Positions 17,213 to 26,185 of a stretch of DNA of 64,000 nucleotides are shown piece by piece. The notes beneath the pieces are model-generated. The model had not been told where the DNA came from. It saw only the letters and a program-made list of their open reading frames with translations, and searched no databases. The stretch is taken from contig NZ_JALJXJ010000026.1 in the NCBI RefSeq assembly GCF_024170005.1, positions 24,011 to 88,010 on the forward strand. The letters are read 5' to 3'. Source of the DNA: Azospirillum lipoferum. GTDB taxonomy: Bacteria > Pseudomonadota > Alphaproteobacteria > Azospirillales > Azospirillaceae. The number at the start of each line of letters is the position of its first letter. Position 1 is the stretch's first letter. The translations under genes and the position numbers were made by a program.

Positions 17213-18286
17213 TTACCGGGCCGTCGGCGGGACGGACGGTACCTGCGGGAGTCCGCTGGGGTTGGGCGTCGTCGGCAGGATGAAGGTCTGGCCGCCCTGC
17301 GGAGCCTGGGGTGACCCCACCGGCGGCACCATGCTGCGCTCGCCGTTGGCGGCGGAGCCCGTCGGCGTCCGGCTTTCCGGCGGCGGAACGGTGACCGGCT
17401 GCGGTTCGGCCCGCAGATCCTCCGGAGTCGCCTGCATGCGCGTCCGCTCGACGATGCCGTCGCGTTCCTCCAGATAGCGGTCGATGAAGGGCTGCGCCTC
17501 CGGTCCCCGGAACTCCCAATAGCCGTCGAGGACCCCTTCCATCACCAGCGTATAGACCGCCTTTTCGATGGCCTGCTTCACCGCCAGCTGGACCGGTTCG
17601 TTGGTGGTGACGCCGCCCTCGATCTCCAGCAGCTTGTTGAAGCCGACATAGCGGAAGGCGTCGCCATGCAGCAGCACCGAATAGACGGTCTTGGTGGTGT
17701 TGACGCTTTTCAGCACCTCGCCGTTCTGCACCGACACCGCCCGCAGATAGACGGTGACGGTGTCCCGCCGGTACTGCGTGTCGCCGCCGACGCCGAGGAA
17801 GCGGGCGCCGAATCCCCCCGTCAGCGTGTTGCTGTCATAGCCGACGATCCCGCCTTCCAGCAGGATCCCGGCATAGGTCAGCGGCGGCAGCGCCTGCGAT
17901 CCTCCGCCATAGGTTTCGCGCATGGAGCGGATGATCTGCCGTTCCTGAAGCAGGGCCGGCAGGCCGCGCCGTTCGGCCACCCTGAACCAGGACCGCCGCC
18001 CTGCCCGCTCCAGCGCGTTCACCAGGATGGTGGCGCCGCCCTGGGTCACCGCCCGGCTGTATTCGGAGAAGGTCTCGTTCGGCTTGTTCTGCCCGGTCAG
18101 GTCTTCGAAATTATAGACCGCGACCGTCAGCTGGCGGACCGGCGGCGGCAGGGCCAGCAGATCGTCCAGCATCGCCGTCTTCGGCTCCAGCCTTGGGGTT
18201 TCCGAAAAGGCGGTTTCCGGGCGCGTTGCCGAACAGGCGCCCAGCAGAAGGCAGGCGCCGGCCAGAAGCAGGGGGACGATGCGCAT
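17213..18286 (-). CDS. csgG: Curli secretion lipoprotein CsgG
   Basis: Outer-membrane lipoprotein forming the nonameric curli export pore. With the start at 18286 it has 357 residues and a clear lipobox (LLLGAC, Cys about 18). The CsgG core is well preserved: QLTVAVYNFEDLTGQ, ILVNALERAGRRSWFRVAER, LLQERQIIR, the YDSNTLTGGFGARFLGVGG transmembrane-hairpin region and VNTTKTVYSVLLHG. The C-terminal 75 residues are a Pro/Gly/Ser-rich tail beyond the typical length of about 277. It follows csgF by about 96 bases and precedes the curlin genes, in an operon typical of alphaproteobacterial curli loci. Confidence 0.94.
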   Translation of the reverse strand: MRIVPLLLAGACLLLGACSATRPETAFSETPRLEPKTAMLDDLLALPPPVRQLTVAVYNFEDLTGQNKPNETFSEYSRAVTQGGATILVNALERAGRRSWFRVAERRGLPALLQERQIIRSMRETYGGGSQALPPLTYAGILLEGGIVGYDSNTLTGGFGARFLGVGGDTQYRRDTVTVYLRAVSVQNGEVLKSVNTTKTVYSVLLHGDAFRYVGFNKLLEIEGGVTTNEPVQLAVKQAIEKAVYTLVMEGVLDGYWEFRGPEAQPFIDRYLEERDGIVERTRMQATPEDLRAEPQPVTVPPPESRTPTGSAANGERSMVPPVGSPQAPQGGQTFILPTTPNPSGLPQVPSVPPTAR

Positions 18287-18382
18287 GGGGTCTGTCCGGG
18301 AGGAAGGCAAACGGAAGGCATCGGTGCCCGACCATTGGTCAGGACCGGAGAAGGGCCGGCACTTGCGGAAGGAATGCGGGGA

Positions 18383-18826
18383 TCAGTAGGCGGGTGTCGG
18401 GATCTGGATCACCGTCCTGCCGCCCGTCGAACTGTCGGTGATGGTGACCGAGGTCGACCCGCCGCTCTTGGCGAAATCGACCGTGGTGCTGCCGATGACG
18501 AAACGACCTGAGTCCCTGGCATTCTCCCCATAGATCTGGTCGGCGATCTGGGATGAAATCCGGCTCAGCAGGCTGCTCTGGATGACCCGCTCGAACTCCT
18601 TCGACGGGTCGGATTGCGCAAGAAGGCCGCTGTTGCTGCCCGGTTTTTCGAACTTGTTGTTGGCGTTGGCGGTGCCGAGCAGATGCTCGCTGTAAAAGGG
18701 ATTCCCACCGAAGGACGGGTTCCGGGGGGTATAGACCAGCTCACCGGCCAGAGCCGCCCCGCCCGGCCCCGCCGCCAGGGAAACCGCGGCAAGCGTCGAC
18801 GCGGCCAGGATCAAGCATCCTCGCAT
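18383..18826 (-). CDS. csgF: Curli assembly protein CsgF
   Basis: A 147-residue secreted accessory factor that in E. coli binds CsgG and links the nucleator to the pore. A signal peptide ends near ALAGE. The mature N-terminus ELVYTPRNPSFGGNPF is the CsgG-binding signature and is strongly conserved. The C-terminal half (FVIGSTTVDFAKSG, VTITDSSTGGRTVIQIP) matches the family. It is the first gene of the operon, with GGGAG upstream of the ATG. No csgE, csgC or csgD gene is present in the neighbourhood. Confidence 0.93.
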   Translation of the reverse strand: MRGCLILAASTLAAVSLAAGPGGAALAGELVYTPRNPSFGGNPFYSEHLLGTANANNKFEKPGSNSGLLAQSDPSKEFERVIQSSLLSRISSQIADQIYGENARDSGRFVIGSTTVDFAKSGGSTSVTITDSSTGGRTVIQIPTPAY

Positions 18827-19151
18827 GCCGCAGCACTCCCTTCAAATTTGACTTACATGTCCTGCGCCCGGCCCTGCACCCGAATGGCTCCGCTTTGGAG
18901 CAGCTTCGGTAACTTCCACGGTGTCGGGCACCAACCCAGAGGAAGCTATTTGAGCAACGGCCTGAAATAAATTGCGGAGGAGGATAGTTTTGCCTTTACC
19001 CACAAAGCAAGGTTGTAGCGGGGTGGCGTAATCCCGGCAGCACCCTCTGCAAAATCGAGTCGGATGACTGGATAGGACCCGCCGCTTTGGGAGGAGAGAG
19101 GGAGCCGAACGGCCGGCGGAACGGCCCCCTCCACCCCTTCCGGAATCGCCG
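18827..19151. other. Intergenic region upstream of the curli operon
   Basis: No gene is supported in these 325 bases. The left part must hold the curli promoter, but I see no clear -35/-10 pair. Near the malonyl-CoA synthetase stop, GAGGG (about 19097-19101) and CCCTC (about 19127-19131) flank CCG/CGG arms and could form a terminator hairpin for that gene. Confidence 0.35.
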
Positions 19152-20681
19152 TTATCCGGCGAACCGGCCCTTGTATGTCTCCCGCAACAGCGCCTTCTGC
19201 ACCTTGCCCATGGCATTGCGCGGCAGCTCGTCGACGAAGACCACCGCCTTCGGCACCTTGAAGTTCGCCAGCTGCTCCTTGCAGGCGGCGACCACCGCCG
19301 CCTCGTCCACGCCTTCGCCGGCCCCACCCGACCGGCGCAGCACCACCGCCATCACCGCCTCGCCGAAGTCCGGATGCGGCACGCCGATCACCGCCGATTC
19401 CACCACGCCGGGGATGGCGTCGATCACCGTCTCGACCTCCTTGGGATAGACGTTGAAGCCGCCGGAGATCACCAGATCCTTGGCGCGGCCGATGATGTGG
19501 ACATAGCCGCGCCCGTCGATCCGGCCGACATCGCCGGTGATGAACCAGCCGCCGGGGCGGATTTCCTGCGCCGTCTTCTCCGGCATGCGCCAATAGCCGG
19601 AAAACACGTTCGGCCCCTTCACCTCCAGCACGCCAATCTCGCCATCGGGCACCGGCTCTCCCGTCTTCTCGTTGGCGACCCGCACCGACACCTCGGGCAG
19701 CGGGAACCCGACGGTGCCGGGGATACGGTCGCCGTCCAGCGGGTTGGAGGTCAGCATGCCGGTCTCGGTCATGCCATAGCGCTCCAGGATGGCATGGCCG
19801 GTGCGCTCGGCGAACTCCCGGTGGGTGTCGGCCAGCAGCGGGGCGGAGCCGCTGATGAACAGCCGCATATGCGCCGCCGCCTCCCGCGTCAGACGCGGAT
19901 CGGCCAGCAACCGGGTGTAGAAGGTCGGCACCCCCATCATCACCGTCGCCCGCGGCAGCAGGCGGAACACGGCGTCCGCGTCGAATTTCGGCAGGAACAG
20001 CATGCCGCTGCCGTTCATCAGCACGCAGTTGGTGGCGACGAACAGCCCATGGGTATGGAAGATCGGCAGCGCGTGCAGCAGCACATCGTCCGGTCGGAAG
20101 CCCCAGATGCGATGCAGGGTGGCGGCGTTGGAGGACAGGTTGCGGTGGCTCAGCATCGCCCCCTTCGACCGCCCGGTGGTGCCGGAGGTGTAGAGGATCG
20201 CCGCCAGATCGTCCGCCGCGCACGCCACCGTGTCGAACGCCGGATCCAGCCCAGCCGCCCGCTCCGGCAGGCTGCCGTCGCCATCGGAGCCCAACGTCAG
20301 CAGTGTCCCCACCCCCGCCGTCTTCGCGGTGTCGGCCAGCGCCGCCGCGTTGCCTGGCGTGCAGACGAAGACCACCGGTTCCGCATCGCCGAGGAAATAG
20401 CCGACCTCCGCCTTGGTATAGGCGGTGTTCAACGGCAGATAGGCGGCCCCGGCGCGCAGGCAGGCGAGATAGAGGAAGACCGCCTCCGCCGACTTCTCCA
20501 CCTGCACCGCCACCCGGTCACCCTTGACCACGCCCAGCTCCGTCAGCAGCCGGGCATAGCGGCCACTGATCTCCTTCAGGTCGCGATAGCTGTAGCGGCG
20601 GCCGGACTCCAGCTCGATGAATGGAGTGTCGGCATCGACGGGAAAATTCGCGGCGGCGATGTCGAAAAAGTTGTCGGTCAT
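19152..20681 (-). CDS. matB: Malonyl-CoA synthetase (acyl-CoA ligase family)
   Basis: ATP-dependent ligation of CoA to malonate (or a close analogue) through an acyl-adenylate. 509 residues from the ATG at 20681; the frame is open to 20924, but MTDNFFDIAA is the conserved start. Motifs: the P-loop AILYTSGTTGRSKGAMLSHR, the adenylation motif ERYGMTETGM, TGDVGRIDGRGYVHIIGRAKD, and the catalytic-lysine region LPRNAMGKVQKALLRE. The overall pattern (GSAPLLADTHREF, FNVYPKEVE) is that of MatB and plant AAE13 types. No malonyl-CoA decarboxylase or malonate transporter adjoins it. A perfect 16-bp palindrome lies about 65-80 bases upstream. Confidence 0.85.
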   Translation of the reverse strand: MTDNFFDIAAANFPVDADTPFIELESGRRYSYRDLKEISGRYARLLTELGVVKGDRVAVQVEKSAEAVFLYLACLRAGAAYLPLNTAYTKAEVGYFLGDAEPVVFVCTPGNAAALADTAKTAGVGTLLTLGSDGDGSLPERAAGLDPAFDTVACAADDLAAILYTSGTTGRSKGAMLSHRNLSSNAATLHRIWGFRPDDVLLHALPIFHTHGLFVATNCVLMNGSGMLFLPKFDADAVFRLLPRATVMMGVPTFYTRLLADPRLTREAAAHMRLFISGSAPLLADTHREFAERTGHAILERYGMTETGMLTSNPLDGDRIPGTVGFPLPEVSVRVANEKTGEPVPDGEIGVLEVKGPNVFSGYWRMPEKTAQEIRPGGWFITGDVGRIDGRGYVHIIGRAKDLVISGGFNVYPKEVETVIDAIPGVVESAVIGVPHPDFGEAVMAVVLRRSGGAGEGVDEAAVVAACKEQLANFKVPKAVVFVDELPRNAMGKVQKALLRETYKGRFAG

Positions 20682-21018
20682 TCTGGTCGGATCCCTGCGG
20701 AACGAATCGCCCATCATACACCGGAGTGGGGCAGGGTGGGGACTGTGGGACGTCCCACATCGGCGCATCGGGATCGGCATACCCGGACTGATGGAGCGAA
20801 CACCGGCAAGTCTGCTCAATCCAGACACTCTCGTCCTTATGAACTCGCCGAAAAGCGAAAAATGTTCGCGCTGCCGATTATTTATGGTGGAAAGCCGCGA
20901 AGTGCTTGCGTAAGCACGATTCATTGCACGGGAAAATCATAAGGCGAAAACAACTTTCCGCGCCCACCTGACCACCCCGCCCCGGCGGTGCCGCCGGACG
21001 ATACAGGAGATGGAGCGA
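20682..21018. other. Divergent intergenic region matB / oxidase fusion
   Basis: No gene supported in 337 bases. It contains one copy of the dispersed palindrome (20744-20759) closer to matB, and an AT-richer segment (about 20865-20945) that should hold the rightward promoter. AGGAG at 21005-21009 sits nine bases before the ATG at 21019 and decides that start over the ATG at 21010. Confidence 0.45.
20744..20759. repeat. Dispersed palindrome, copy 1
   Basis: TGTGGGACGTCCCACA is a perfect 16-bp palindrome upstream of matB, preceded by the G-rich stretch GGGGCAGGGTGGGGA. A near-identical copy, including a similar G-rich lead-in, is at 25160-25177. It could be an operator or a small dispersed repeat. 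Confidence 0.7.
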
Positions 21019-24000
21019 ATGACGGCCAACGAGTCCACCAAGAATCCCCCCTGCTTCGACTGCGCCACCAATGCCACCGGGCGGCTGGACGAGATGTTCA
21101 TCCGCATGGTCCAGATGAAGCGCATTGCGCTGGGCCAGAAGCCGGCGGAACGTGCGGTCTTCCGCAAGCTGCACGGCGCCGCCCATGGCCGACTGGTGAT
21201 GGATCCGAACCGGCCGGAGTCCTTGCGCGTCGGCGTCTTCGCCAGGGACGATCTGCCGGCCTGGGTGCGCTTTTCCAGCGACACCGGCCCGACCTCGCCC
21301 GATCTGGGATCGACGCTCGGCATCGGGCTGAAGGTCTGGGGCGTCGATGGCGTCAACGCGCTGGGCGAGCAGGGCGACGTCGCCGACTTCATCATGCAGA
21401 ACTACCCGGTCTTCTTCGTCGACAACGCCGAGGAGATGTGTGAGTTCACCTATGCTGGCGTCGTCCTGAACGACTATCCCGGCTATCTCAACACGCACCC
21501 GAAGACCAACGACATCCTGAACGCCATGTCGGCCCAGGTCGACGGCAGCGTGCTGACCACCCAATATTGGGCGATCCTGCCCTTCGATTTCGGCCCCGAC
21601 CATTACGCCAAATACTCGCTGGTGCCGGAAACGCCGCCGCCCGGCCATCCGGCGGTCAATGTGCCGACTGACGACAAGAACTATCTCGCCACCGACCTCG
21701 CCAACCGGCTGCTGGACGACGACTACCGCTTCACCTTCCTGGTGCAGGTGGTGCCGAAGAGCGCCGGCTATCCGCTGGACAAGGCGACGGAGGAATGGCC
21801 GGCCGACCAGTATCCCTACCAGCCGGTGGCGACGCTGATCCTGCCCAGGCAGGATGTCTGCGCCCGCGGCCAGGGAGACTATGGGCAGGAGCTGGCCTTC
21901 AACATCTGGCGCACGCCGGTGGCGCAGACGCCGCAGGGCAGCATCGCCGCGGTGCGCAAGCTGGTCTACAACCACGGTGCCGACGTCCGCCATCAGGCCA
22001 ACGGCCAGCCGCTGGAGCAGCCGACGGTGCCACGCACCGAAGCGCCGCCGCTGCCCGCGGACGATTGCATCGTCAAGGCGGTGATCTATCCGCCCATCGG
22101 CGTCGCCCGCATCGGCAATGCACCCAAGGGCTATGTCGTCGGCCCCGAAGTGCCGAACCCGAAGCCGCTGATGGCCGGCGACGACCCGGCACAGAACCCC
22201 TACCGTGACGCCGAAGGCCGGCTTCTGCCGCAGGCCGCGCGTTTCCGCATCTACGGCGTCAACGCCATGGGCCGGATCGTCCGCGAGCTGACCGCCGCCG
22301 ACAGCGGCGCCGACATCACCTGGAAGGTCCATCTCGCCAACAAGAAGTCGGCCTGGTACGGCTTCCAGCTGGCGCTCGACATTCCCGAAGCGGCCTCGGC
22401 CGACCCCACCACGCTGCGCAATCCGACCGTCGCCGACCGCGAGGCGCTGGTGCTCGATGCCGGCGAACAGACGATCCATGCCGGCCACGGCAAGCAGAGC
22501 CGCAAGCTGGTCGCCGGCAAATTCATGCATCAGGGCGAGCCGGTCTATCTCGGCCGCATGTGGTGCGAGGAGGGCGACCACCGCCTGCTGGTCACCGGCG
22601 GCCGTGGCTTCTCCTCCTCCTACAACGGCACCAAGGCGATCACCTTCGGCAACAACGAGGGCTGGCACGACGACACCGCCGATGGGCCGGTCGATGCGGT
22701 GGTGACGCTGAACGGCATGGAGCTGCCGGTCACCCCCGCCTGGATCGTCGTCGCCCCGCCGAATTACGGGCCGCAGCGCAAGTCGGTCCGCACCATGTGG
22801 GACCTGATGCGCGACGTGGCGATCCAGGCCGGTACGCTGCCGAAGCCCGCCCGCCCGTCCTTCACCCACGACATCTACCCGGTGTTCGAACGGATGACCG
22901 GGCTGCAATGGGTCAATGCCGGCTTCGCCGCCGGGTTCGGCTGGAATTCCGCCAACGACTTCACCAAGGCGGAGTGGATCGCGCGGCTCAGCGACCGCAG
23001 CCTCGCCAACCAGGAAACCCGGCGGGTGCTGAAGAACTCCTTCCGCCATGACGCGGTGGACAGCTGGTCGCCGATGCCCTGGCCATGGGTCTATGGCGAC
23101 GCGATGAACATCCCGCCGGCCCAGACGCCGCGCCAATACACCGCGCTGACCCAGACGCAGCTGGAGTTCCTCGACCAGTGGGTGGCCGGCGACTTCGACG
23201 ACGATTGGGGCAAGGCGCCGGTCTACACCGACTTCGATCAGGTCCCACTGGACGAGCAGGGCGACGTGCTGACCCGCGCCGCCATGGACTTCTGTCTGGC
23301 CGATGCCTTCCATCCCGGCTGCGAGATGACGTGGCCGGTCCGGGCCTCCACGATGTACATGGAGCCGTTCCGCTTCGCCCATGCGCCGAAGGGCTGGGTG
23401 GAGCCGGGCCTGGGCGCCATCCTGTCCAGCGACACGGTGACCATCCCCAACGGCCCGCTCTATGGCCAGCTTCCCGGCGGCATTACCCGCTGGATGGCGG
23501 TGCCGTGGCAGACCGACACCGGCAGCTGCCGCTCCGGCTACGATGCCAGCTACGATCCCAACGTTCCCACCTTCTGGCCGGCCCGCGTGCCGAACGAGGT
23601 GCTGACCCGGGAGAACTACCGGATCGTGATGGATTCCGACCAGCCACCCCAGGTGCGTCTGGCCGCCTTCGCCAACCGCGCCGCCTGGATCGCACCGCTG
23701 GGCACCACCAGCTACACCGACCAGATCAACAACATGATCCATCACTTCGACCATCTCGGCGTGGTCGAGGTCAACCCCGGCCCGACCGATCCGGAAGGGG
23801 CCAAGTTGTTCCCGGCGCTGATCGAGGTGGAGGACCAGCACATCCCGATCCCCGATGTGGACGACACGGCCGACACCAAGGCGGTGCGGGCGGCCCACCG
23901 CACGCTGTCGACCAGAGCGCCGGCTGCCTCGGGCGGAGGGGCCGGTGGCGGGGCCGGGCTGCGGTCGACGCAACCGGTCGACATCAGCCGGATCGACAAG

Positions 24001-24030
24001 GTCCGCCGCTTCCCGCGCGGGCTGCGGTGA
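21019..24030 (+). CDS. Catalase-like domain fused to LodA/GoxA-type CTQ-dependent amino-acid oxidase
   Basis: 1003 residues in two parts. Residues about 20-340 resemble the catalase superfamily: RKLHGAAHGRLV with the candidate distal His52, VGVFARDDLPAWVRFSSDTG, GIGLKVWGVDG, and YWAILPFDFGPDHYAKYSLVPE (about 183-204). Residues about 350-960 match LodA/GoxA quinoprotein oxidases: the hallmark IYPPIGVARIGNAP start, then FCLADAFHPGCEMTWP and GITRWMAVPWQTDTGSCRSGY. By analogy with LodA (Cys516-Trp581), the cysteine tryptophylquinone cofactor would form between Cys768 and Trp830. Such enzymes oxidise free amino acids, releasing ammonia and hydrogen peroxide. The maturation flavoprotein is encoded next, overlapping the stop. 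Substrate is unknown. LodA itself is about 726 residues, so the N-terminal domain is an addition. Confidence 0.85.
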   Translation: MTANESTKNPPCFDCATNATGRLDEMFIRMVQMKRIALGQKPAERAVFRKLHGAAHGRLVMDPNRPESLRVGVFARDDLPAWVRFSSDTGPTSPDLGSTLGIGLKVWGVDGVNALGEQGDVADFIMQNYPVFFVDNAEEMCEFTYAGVVLNDYPGYLNTHPKTNDILNAMSAQVDGSVLTTQYWAILPFDFGPDHYAKYSLVPETPPPGHPAVNVPTDDKNYLATDLANRLLDDDYRFTFLVQVVPKSAGYPLDKATEEWPADQYPYQPVATLILPRQDVCARGQGDYGQELAFNIWRTPVAQTPQGSIAAVRKLVYNHGADVRHQANGQPLEQPTVPRTEAPPLPADDCIVKAVIYPPIGVARIGNAPKGYVVGPEVPNPKPLMAGDDPAQNPYRDAEGRLLPQAARFRIYGVNAMGRIVRELTAADSGADITWKVHLANKKSAWYGFQLALDIPEAASADPTTLRNPTVADREALVLDAGEQTIHAGHGKQSRKLVAGKFMHQGEPVYLGRMWCEEGDHRLLVTGGRGFSSSYNGTKAITFGNNEGWHDDTADGPVDAVVTLNGMELPVTPAWIVVAPPNYGPQRKSVRTMWDLMRDVAIQAGTLPKPARPSFTHDIYPVFERMTGLQWVNAGFAAGFGWNSANDFTKAEWIARLSDRSLANQETRRVLKNSFRHDAVDSWSPMPWPWVYGDAMNIPPAQTPRQYTALTQTQLEFLDQWVAGDFDDDWGKAPVYTDFDQVPLDEQGDVLTRAAMDFCLADAFHPGCEMTWPVRASTMYMEPFRFAHAPKGWVEPGLGAILSSDTVTIPNGPLYGQLPGGITRWMAVPWQTDTGSCRSGYDASYDPNVPTFWPARVPNEVLTRENYRIVMDSDQPPQVRLAAFANRAAWIAPLGTTSYTDQINNMIHHFDHLGVVEVNPGPTDPEGAKLFPALIEVEDQHIPIPDVDDTADTKAVRAAHRTLSTRAPAASGGGAGGGAGLRSTQPVDISRIDKVRRFPRGLR

Positions 24031-25145
24031 TCCACGCAGGTGTGATCGAAGCGGATGCGGTCGTTGTCGGGGCTGGCCCCGCCGGGGCCGCCTTCGCCCT
24101 CAACCTCGCGCCGCTGCACCGGGTGCTGGTGCTGGACCGGCGGGACAGCCCCGCCCTTCGAAACGGCGTATCCCGCATCGGCGAATCGCTGGCGCCGGCG
24201 GCGCGCCGGCTGCTGGCCGACATGGGGCTGTGGGAGAGCTTTCTCGCTGAAGGCCACTCCCCCTGCCATGGCGGCCGGTCGGTCTGGGGCGGGCCGCTGC
24301 TGGTCGAGGCCGACAACCTGCGCGACCTCGACGGACCGGGCTGGCACCTCGACCGCAGCCGCTTCGACGGCTGGCTGCGCCGGGTGGCGGCCTCGCGCGG
24401 TGCCGCCCTGCTGGTTCCGGCCCAGCCGCTGTCGGTGGACAGGGCAGGGGAGGGCTGGCTGCTGGAGGTGGAGACCGCCGGCCGCCGCATTCCCATCCGC
24501 GCCCGCCTGCTGGTCGATGCCGGCGGGCGCGGTTCGCCGCTGGCGAAACGGTTCGGCGCCCGGCGGACGGTGTCGGACCGGCTGGTCTGCGGCTGGAGCC
24601 ATGGCTTTGATGCCCCCGGCCGTCAGTCCGGCCTGACCTGGATCGAGGCGGAACCGGACGGCTGGTGGTACAGCGCCCCGCTGCCCGCCGGCCGCCGGGT
24701 GGTCGCCTTCCACACCGACGCCGACCTCGATGCCGCGGCGGACGCCCGCGATGCCGCATCGCTGCTGCGCAGGCTGTCCGGTTGCACCGTTCTTGCCGAC
24801 TCTTTGCGCGCCTGCGGTTTCGAACCGGACGGGCAGGGCGGTTTCTGCGCCGCCCACAGCAGCAGCCTGTCCCCAGCCTCGGGCGACGGCTGGCTGGCGG
24901 TCGGCGACGCCGCCCTGGGCTTCGACCCGCTGTCGTCGCAGGGTATCTTCAACGCGCTCTATACCGGCTTGGCCGCTGCGGAAGCCGCCGACCGCCATCT
25001 GTCCGGCGATCCCGCAGCGCTGCCCGGCTATGCCGCCGGCCTGACTCCCATCCACGACGCCTACCGCGCCCATCTCCATGCTTGGTACGGCCTGGAGCGC
25101 CGCTGGCAAGACCGCCCCTTCTGGCGCCGGCGACTGGTGGAGTAG
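24027..25145 (+). CDS. LodB-like FAD-dependent maturation protein for the CTQ oxidase
   Basis: A 372-residue flavoprotein of the tryptophan-halogenase/geranylgeranyl-reductase-like group. The dinucleotide-binding motif DAVVVGAGPAGAAFALNLA is at the N-terminus. RIGESLAPAARRLLADMGLW is the conserved G-E-S-L block, and the FAD-contacting WLAVGDAALGFDPLSSQGI motif is near residue 290. LodB-type partners are needed to make the quinone cofactor in LodA-type oxidases, and the adjacency here fits. The start is taken as the GTG at 24027, overlapping the oxidase stop (GTGA); a GTG at 24042 is an alternative. The stop is followed by the second copy of the dispersed palindrome. Confidence 0.85.
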   Translation: MIHAGVIEADAVVVGAGPAGAAFALNLAPLHRVLVLDRRDSPALRNGVSRIGESLAPAARRLLADMGLWESFLAEGHSPCHGGRSVWGGPLLVEADNLRDLDGPGWHLDRSRFDGWLRRVAASRGAALLVPAQPLSVDRAGEGWLLEVETAGRRIPIRARLLVDAGGRGSPLAKRFGARRTVSDRLVCGWSHGFDAPGRQSGLTWIEAEPDGWWYSAPLPAGRRVVAFHTDADLDAAADARDAASLLRRLSGCTVLADSLRACGFEPDGQGGFCAAHSSSLSPASGDGWLAVGDAALGFDPLSSQGIFNALYTGLAAAEAADRHLSGDPAALPGYAAGLTPIHDAYRAHLHAWYGLERRWQDRPFWRRRLVE

Positions 25146-25159
25146 GGAAGGGCGGGGGA

Positions 25160-25177
25160 ATGTGGGACGTCCCACAT
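25160..25177. repeat. Dispersed palindrome, copy 2
   Basis: ATGTGGGACGTCCCACAT is a perfect 18-bp palindrome between the flavoprotein stop and the convergent LysR gene. It shares the 16-bp core and a G-rich lead-in (GGGAAGGGCGGGGGA) with copy 1. In this position it could act as a bidirectional terminator stem. Confidence 0.7.
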
Positions 25178-25181
25178 GGAA

Positions 25182-26078
25182 TCAATTAGCCCCAAGCTCC
25201 CGCACCAGATCGACCAGCGCCCGCAGCCCCGGCGGCAGGTGTCGCCGGCCTGAATAGTAGAGGCACAATCCCGGAAACGGCTGCGTCCACTCCTCCAGCA
25301 CGCGCAGCAGGCGACCGGCGGCGACGTCCTCGGCGACATGCCATTCCGCCAGGTAGCCCACCCCCATCCCAGCCCGCACCGCATCGAGCATCAGATCGGG
25401 ATCGTCCAGGATCAGCGGCCCGTTGCCGTCGATAGCGACCGTCTCGCCATGGCGCTCGAACTCCCAGCGATAGAGGGCACCGCTCGGCAGGCGGCTGCGA
25501 ATGCAGCGGTGTCCCGAAAGGTCGCCCGGCGTCACCGGCAGGGAGCGGCCGGCGAAATAGTCCGGCGTGCCGACAACGGCAAAGCGCAGCTCGGGGCCGA
25601 GCGGGATGGCGATCATGTCCTGCGGTACCTGCTCCGCCAGCCGCACGCCGGCATCGAAGCCCTCCAGCACGATGTCGACCAGCTTCCCTTCGGTGACGAT
25701 GTCCACCGTCATCTCGGGATAACGGCGCAGATATTCCAGGATGACCGGCTTCATGATCATCCGCGCCGCGCCGGCCGAGCTGTTGATGCGCAGCGTTCCG
25801 GCGGGTGCGGCCCGATGGTCGGACAGCCGGTCGATGGCGGCCCGGATGTCGCGCAGGGCAGGGGCGGTGTCGGCGACGAACTGCTCCCCCGCCTGGGTCA
25901 GCGCCACGCTGCGCGTCGTGCGGTGGAACAGCCGCACCCCCAGCCGCTCCTCCAGCGCCGCGATGGCGTGGCTGAGCGCCGAGCGCGACATCCCCAGTTC
26001 GGCCGCCGCGGCCCGGAAGCCGCGATGACGGGCGACCGCCTGCACAGCCTCCAGCTCCGCCAGTCCGGTGAGTGACAT
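25182..26078 (-). CDS. LysR-family transcriptional regulator
   Basis: 298 residues with an N-terminal winged helix-turn-helix (GFRAAAAELGMSRSALSHAIAALEERLGVRLFHRTTRSVALTQAG) and a C-terminal effector-binding domain (about 90-298; GTLRINSSAGAARMIMKPVI, DPDLMLDAVRAGMGVGYLAEW). It is divergent from the aldehyde dehydrogenase gene with about 107 bases between starts, so that gene is the likely target. The effector is unknown. Its 3' end is convergent with the flavoprotein gene. Confidence 0.92.
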   Translation of the reverse strand: MSLTGLAELEAVQAVARHRGFRAAAAELGMSRSALSHAIAALEERLGVRLFHRTTRSVALTQAGEQFVADTAPALRDIRAAIDRLSDHRAAPAGTLRINSSAGAARMIMKPVILEYLRRYPEMTVDIVTEGKLVDIVLEGFDAGVRLAEQVPQDMIAIPLGPELRFAVVGTPDYFAGRSLPVTPGDLSGHRCIRSRLPSGALYRWEFERHGETVAIDGNGPLILDDPDLMLDAVRAGMGVGYLAEWHVAEDVAAGRLLRVLEEWTQPFPGLCLYYSGRRHLPPGLRALVDLVRELGAN

Positions 26079-26185
26079 TGTCCTGATCCGTTCACCGATT
26101 CATGCAGGATTGTCCACCTTATCACCCGACGGACCCTGTGCCACCTGAATGGTCAGCCATCAGACGGCCATCCCAGGAGAGTCTC

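Noticed and set aside
20878..23973. A 1031-codon open frame on the minus strand opposite the catalase-CTQ oxidase gene
   Set aside because: It is antisense to a well-conserved gene, its translation is a low-complexity Arg/Gly/Ala/His mixture with no domain, and long antisense frames are expected in high-GC DNA.
26102..26185. Upstream ATG extension of the aldehyde dehydrogenase
   Set aside because: The extra 28 residues lack family similarity, while the ATG at 26186 has an AGGAGA ribosome site at proper distance.
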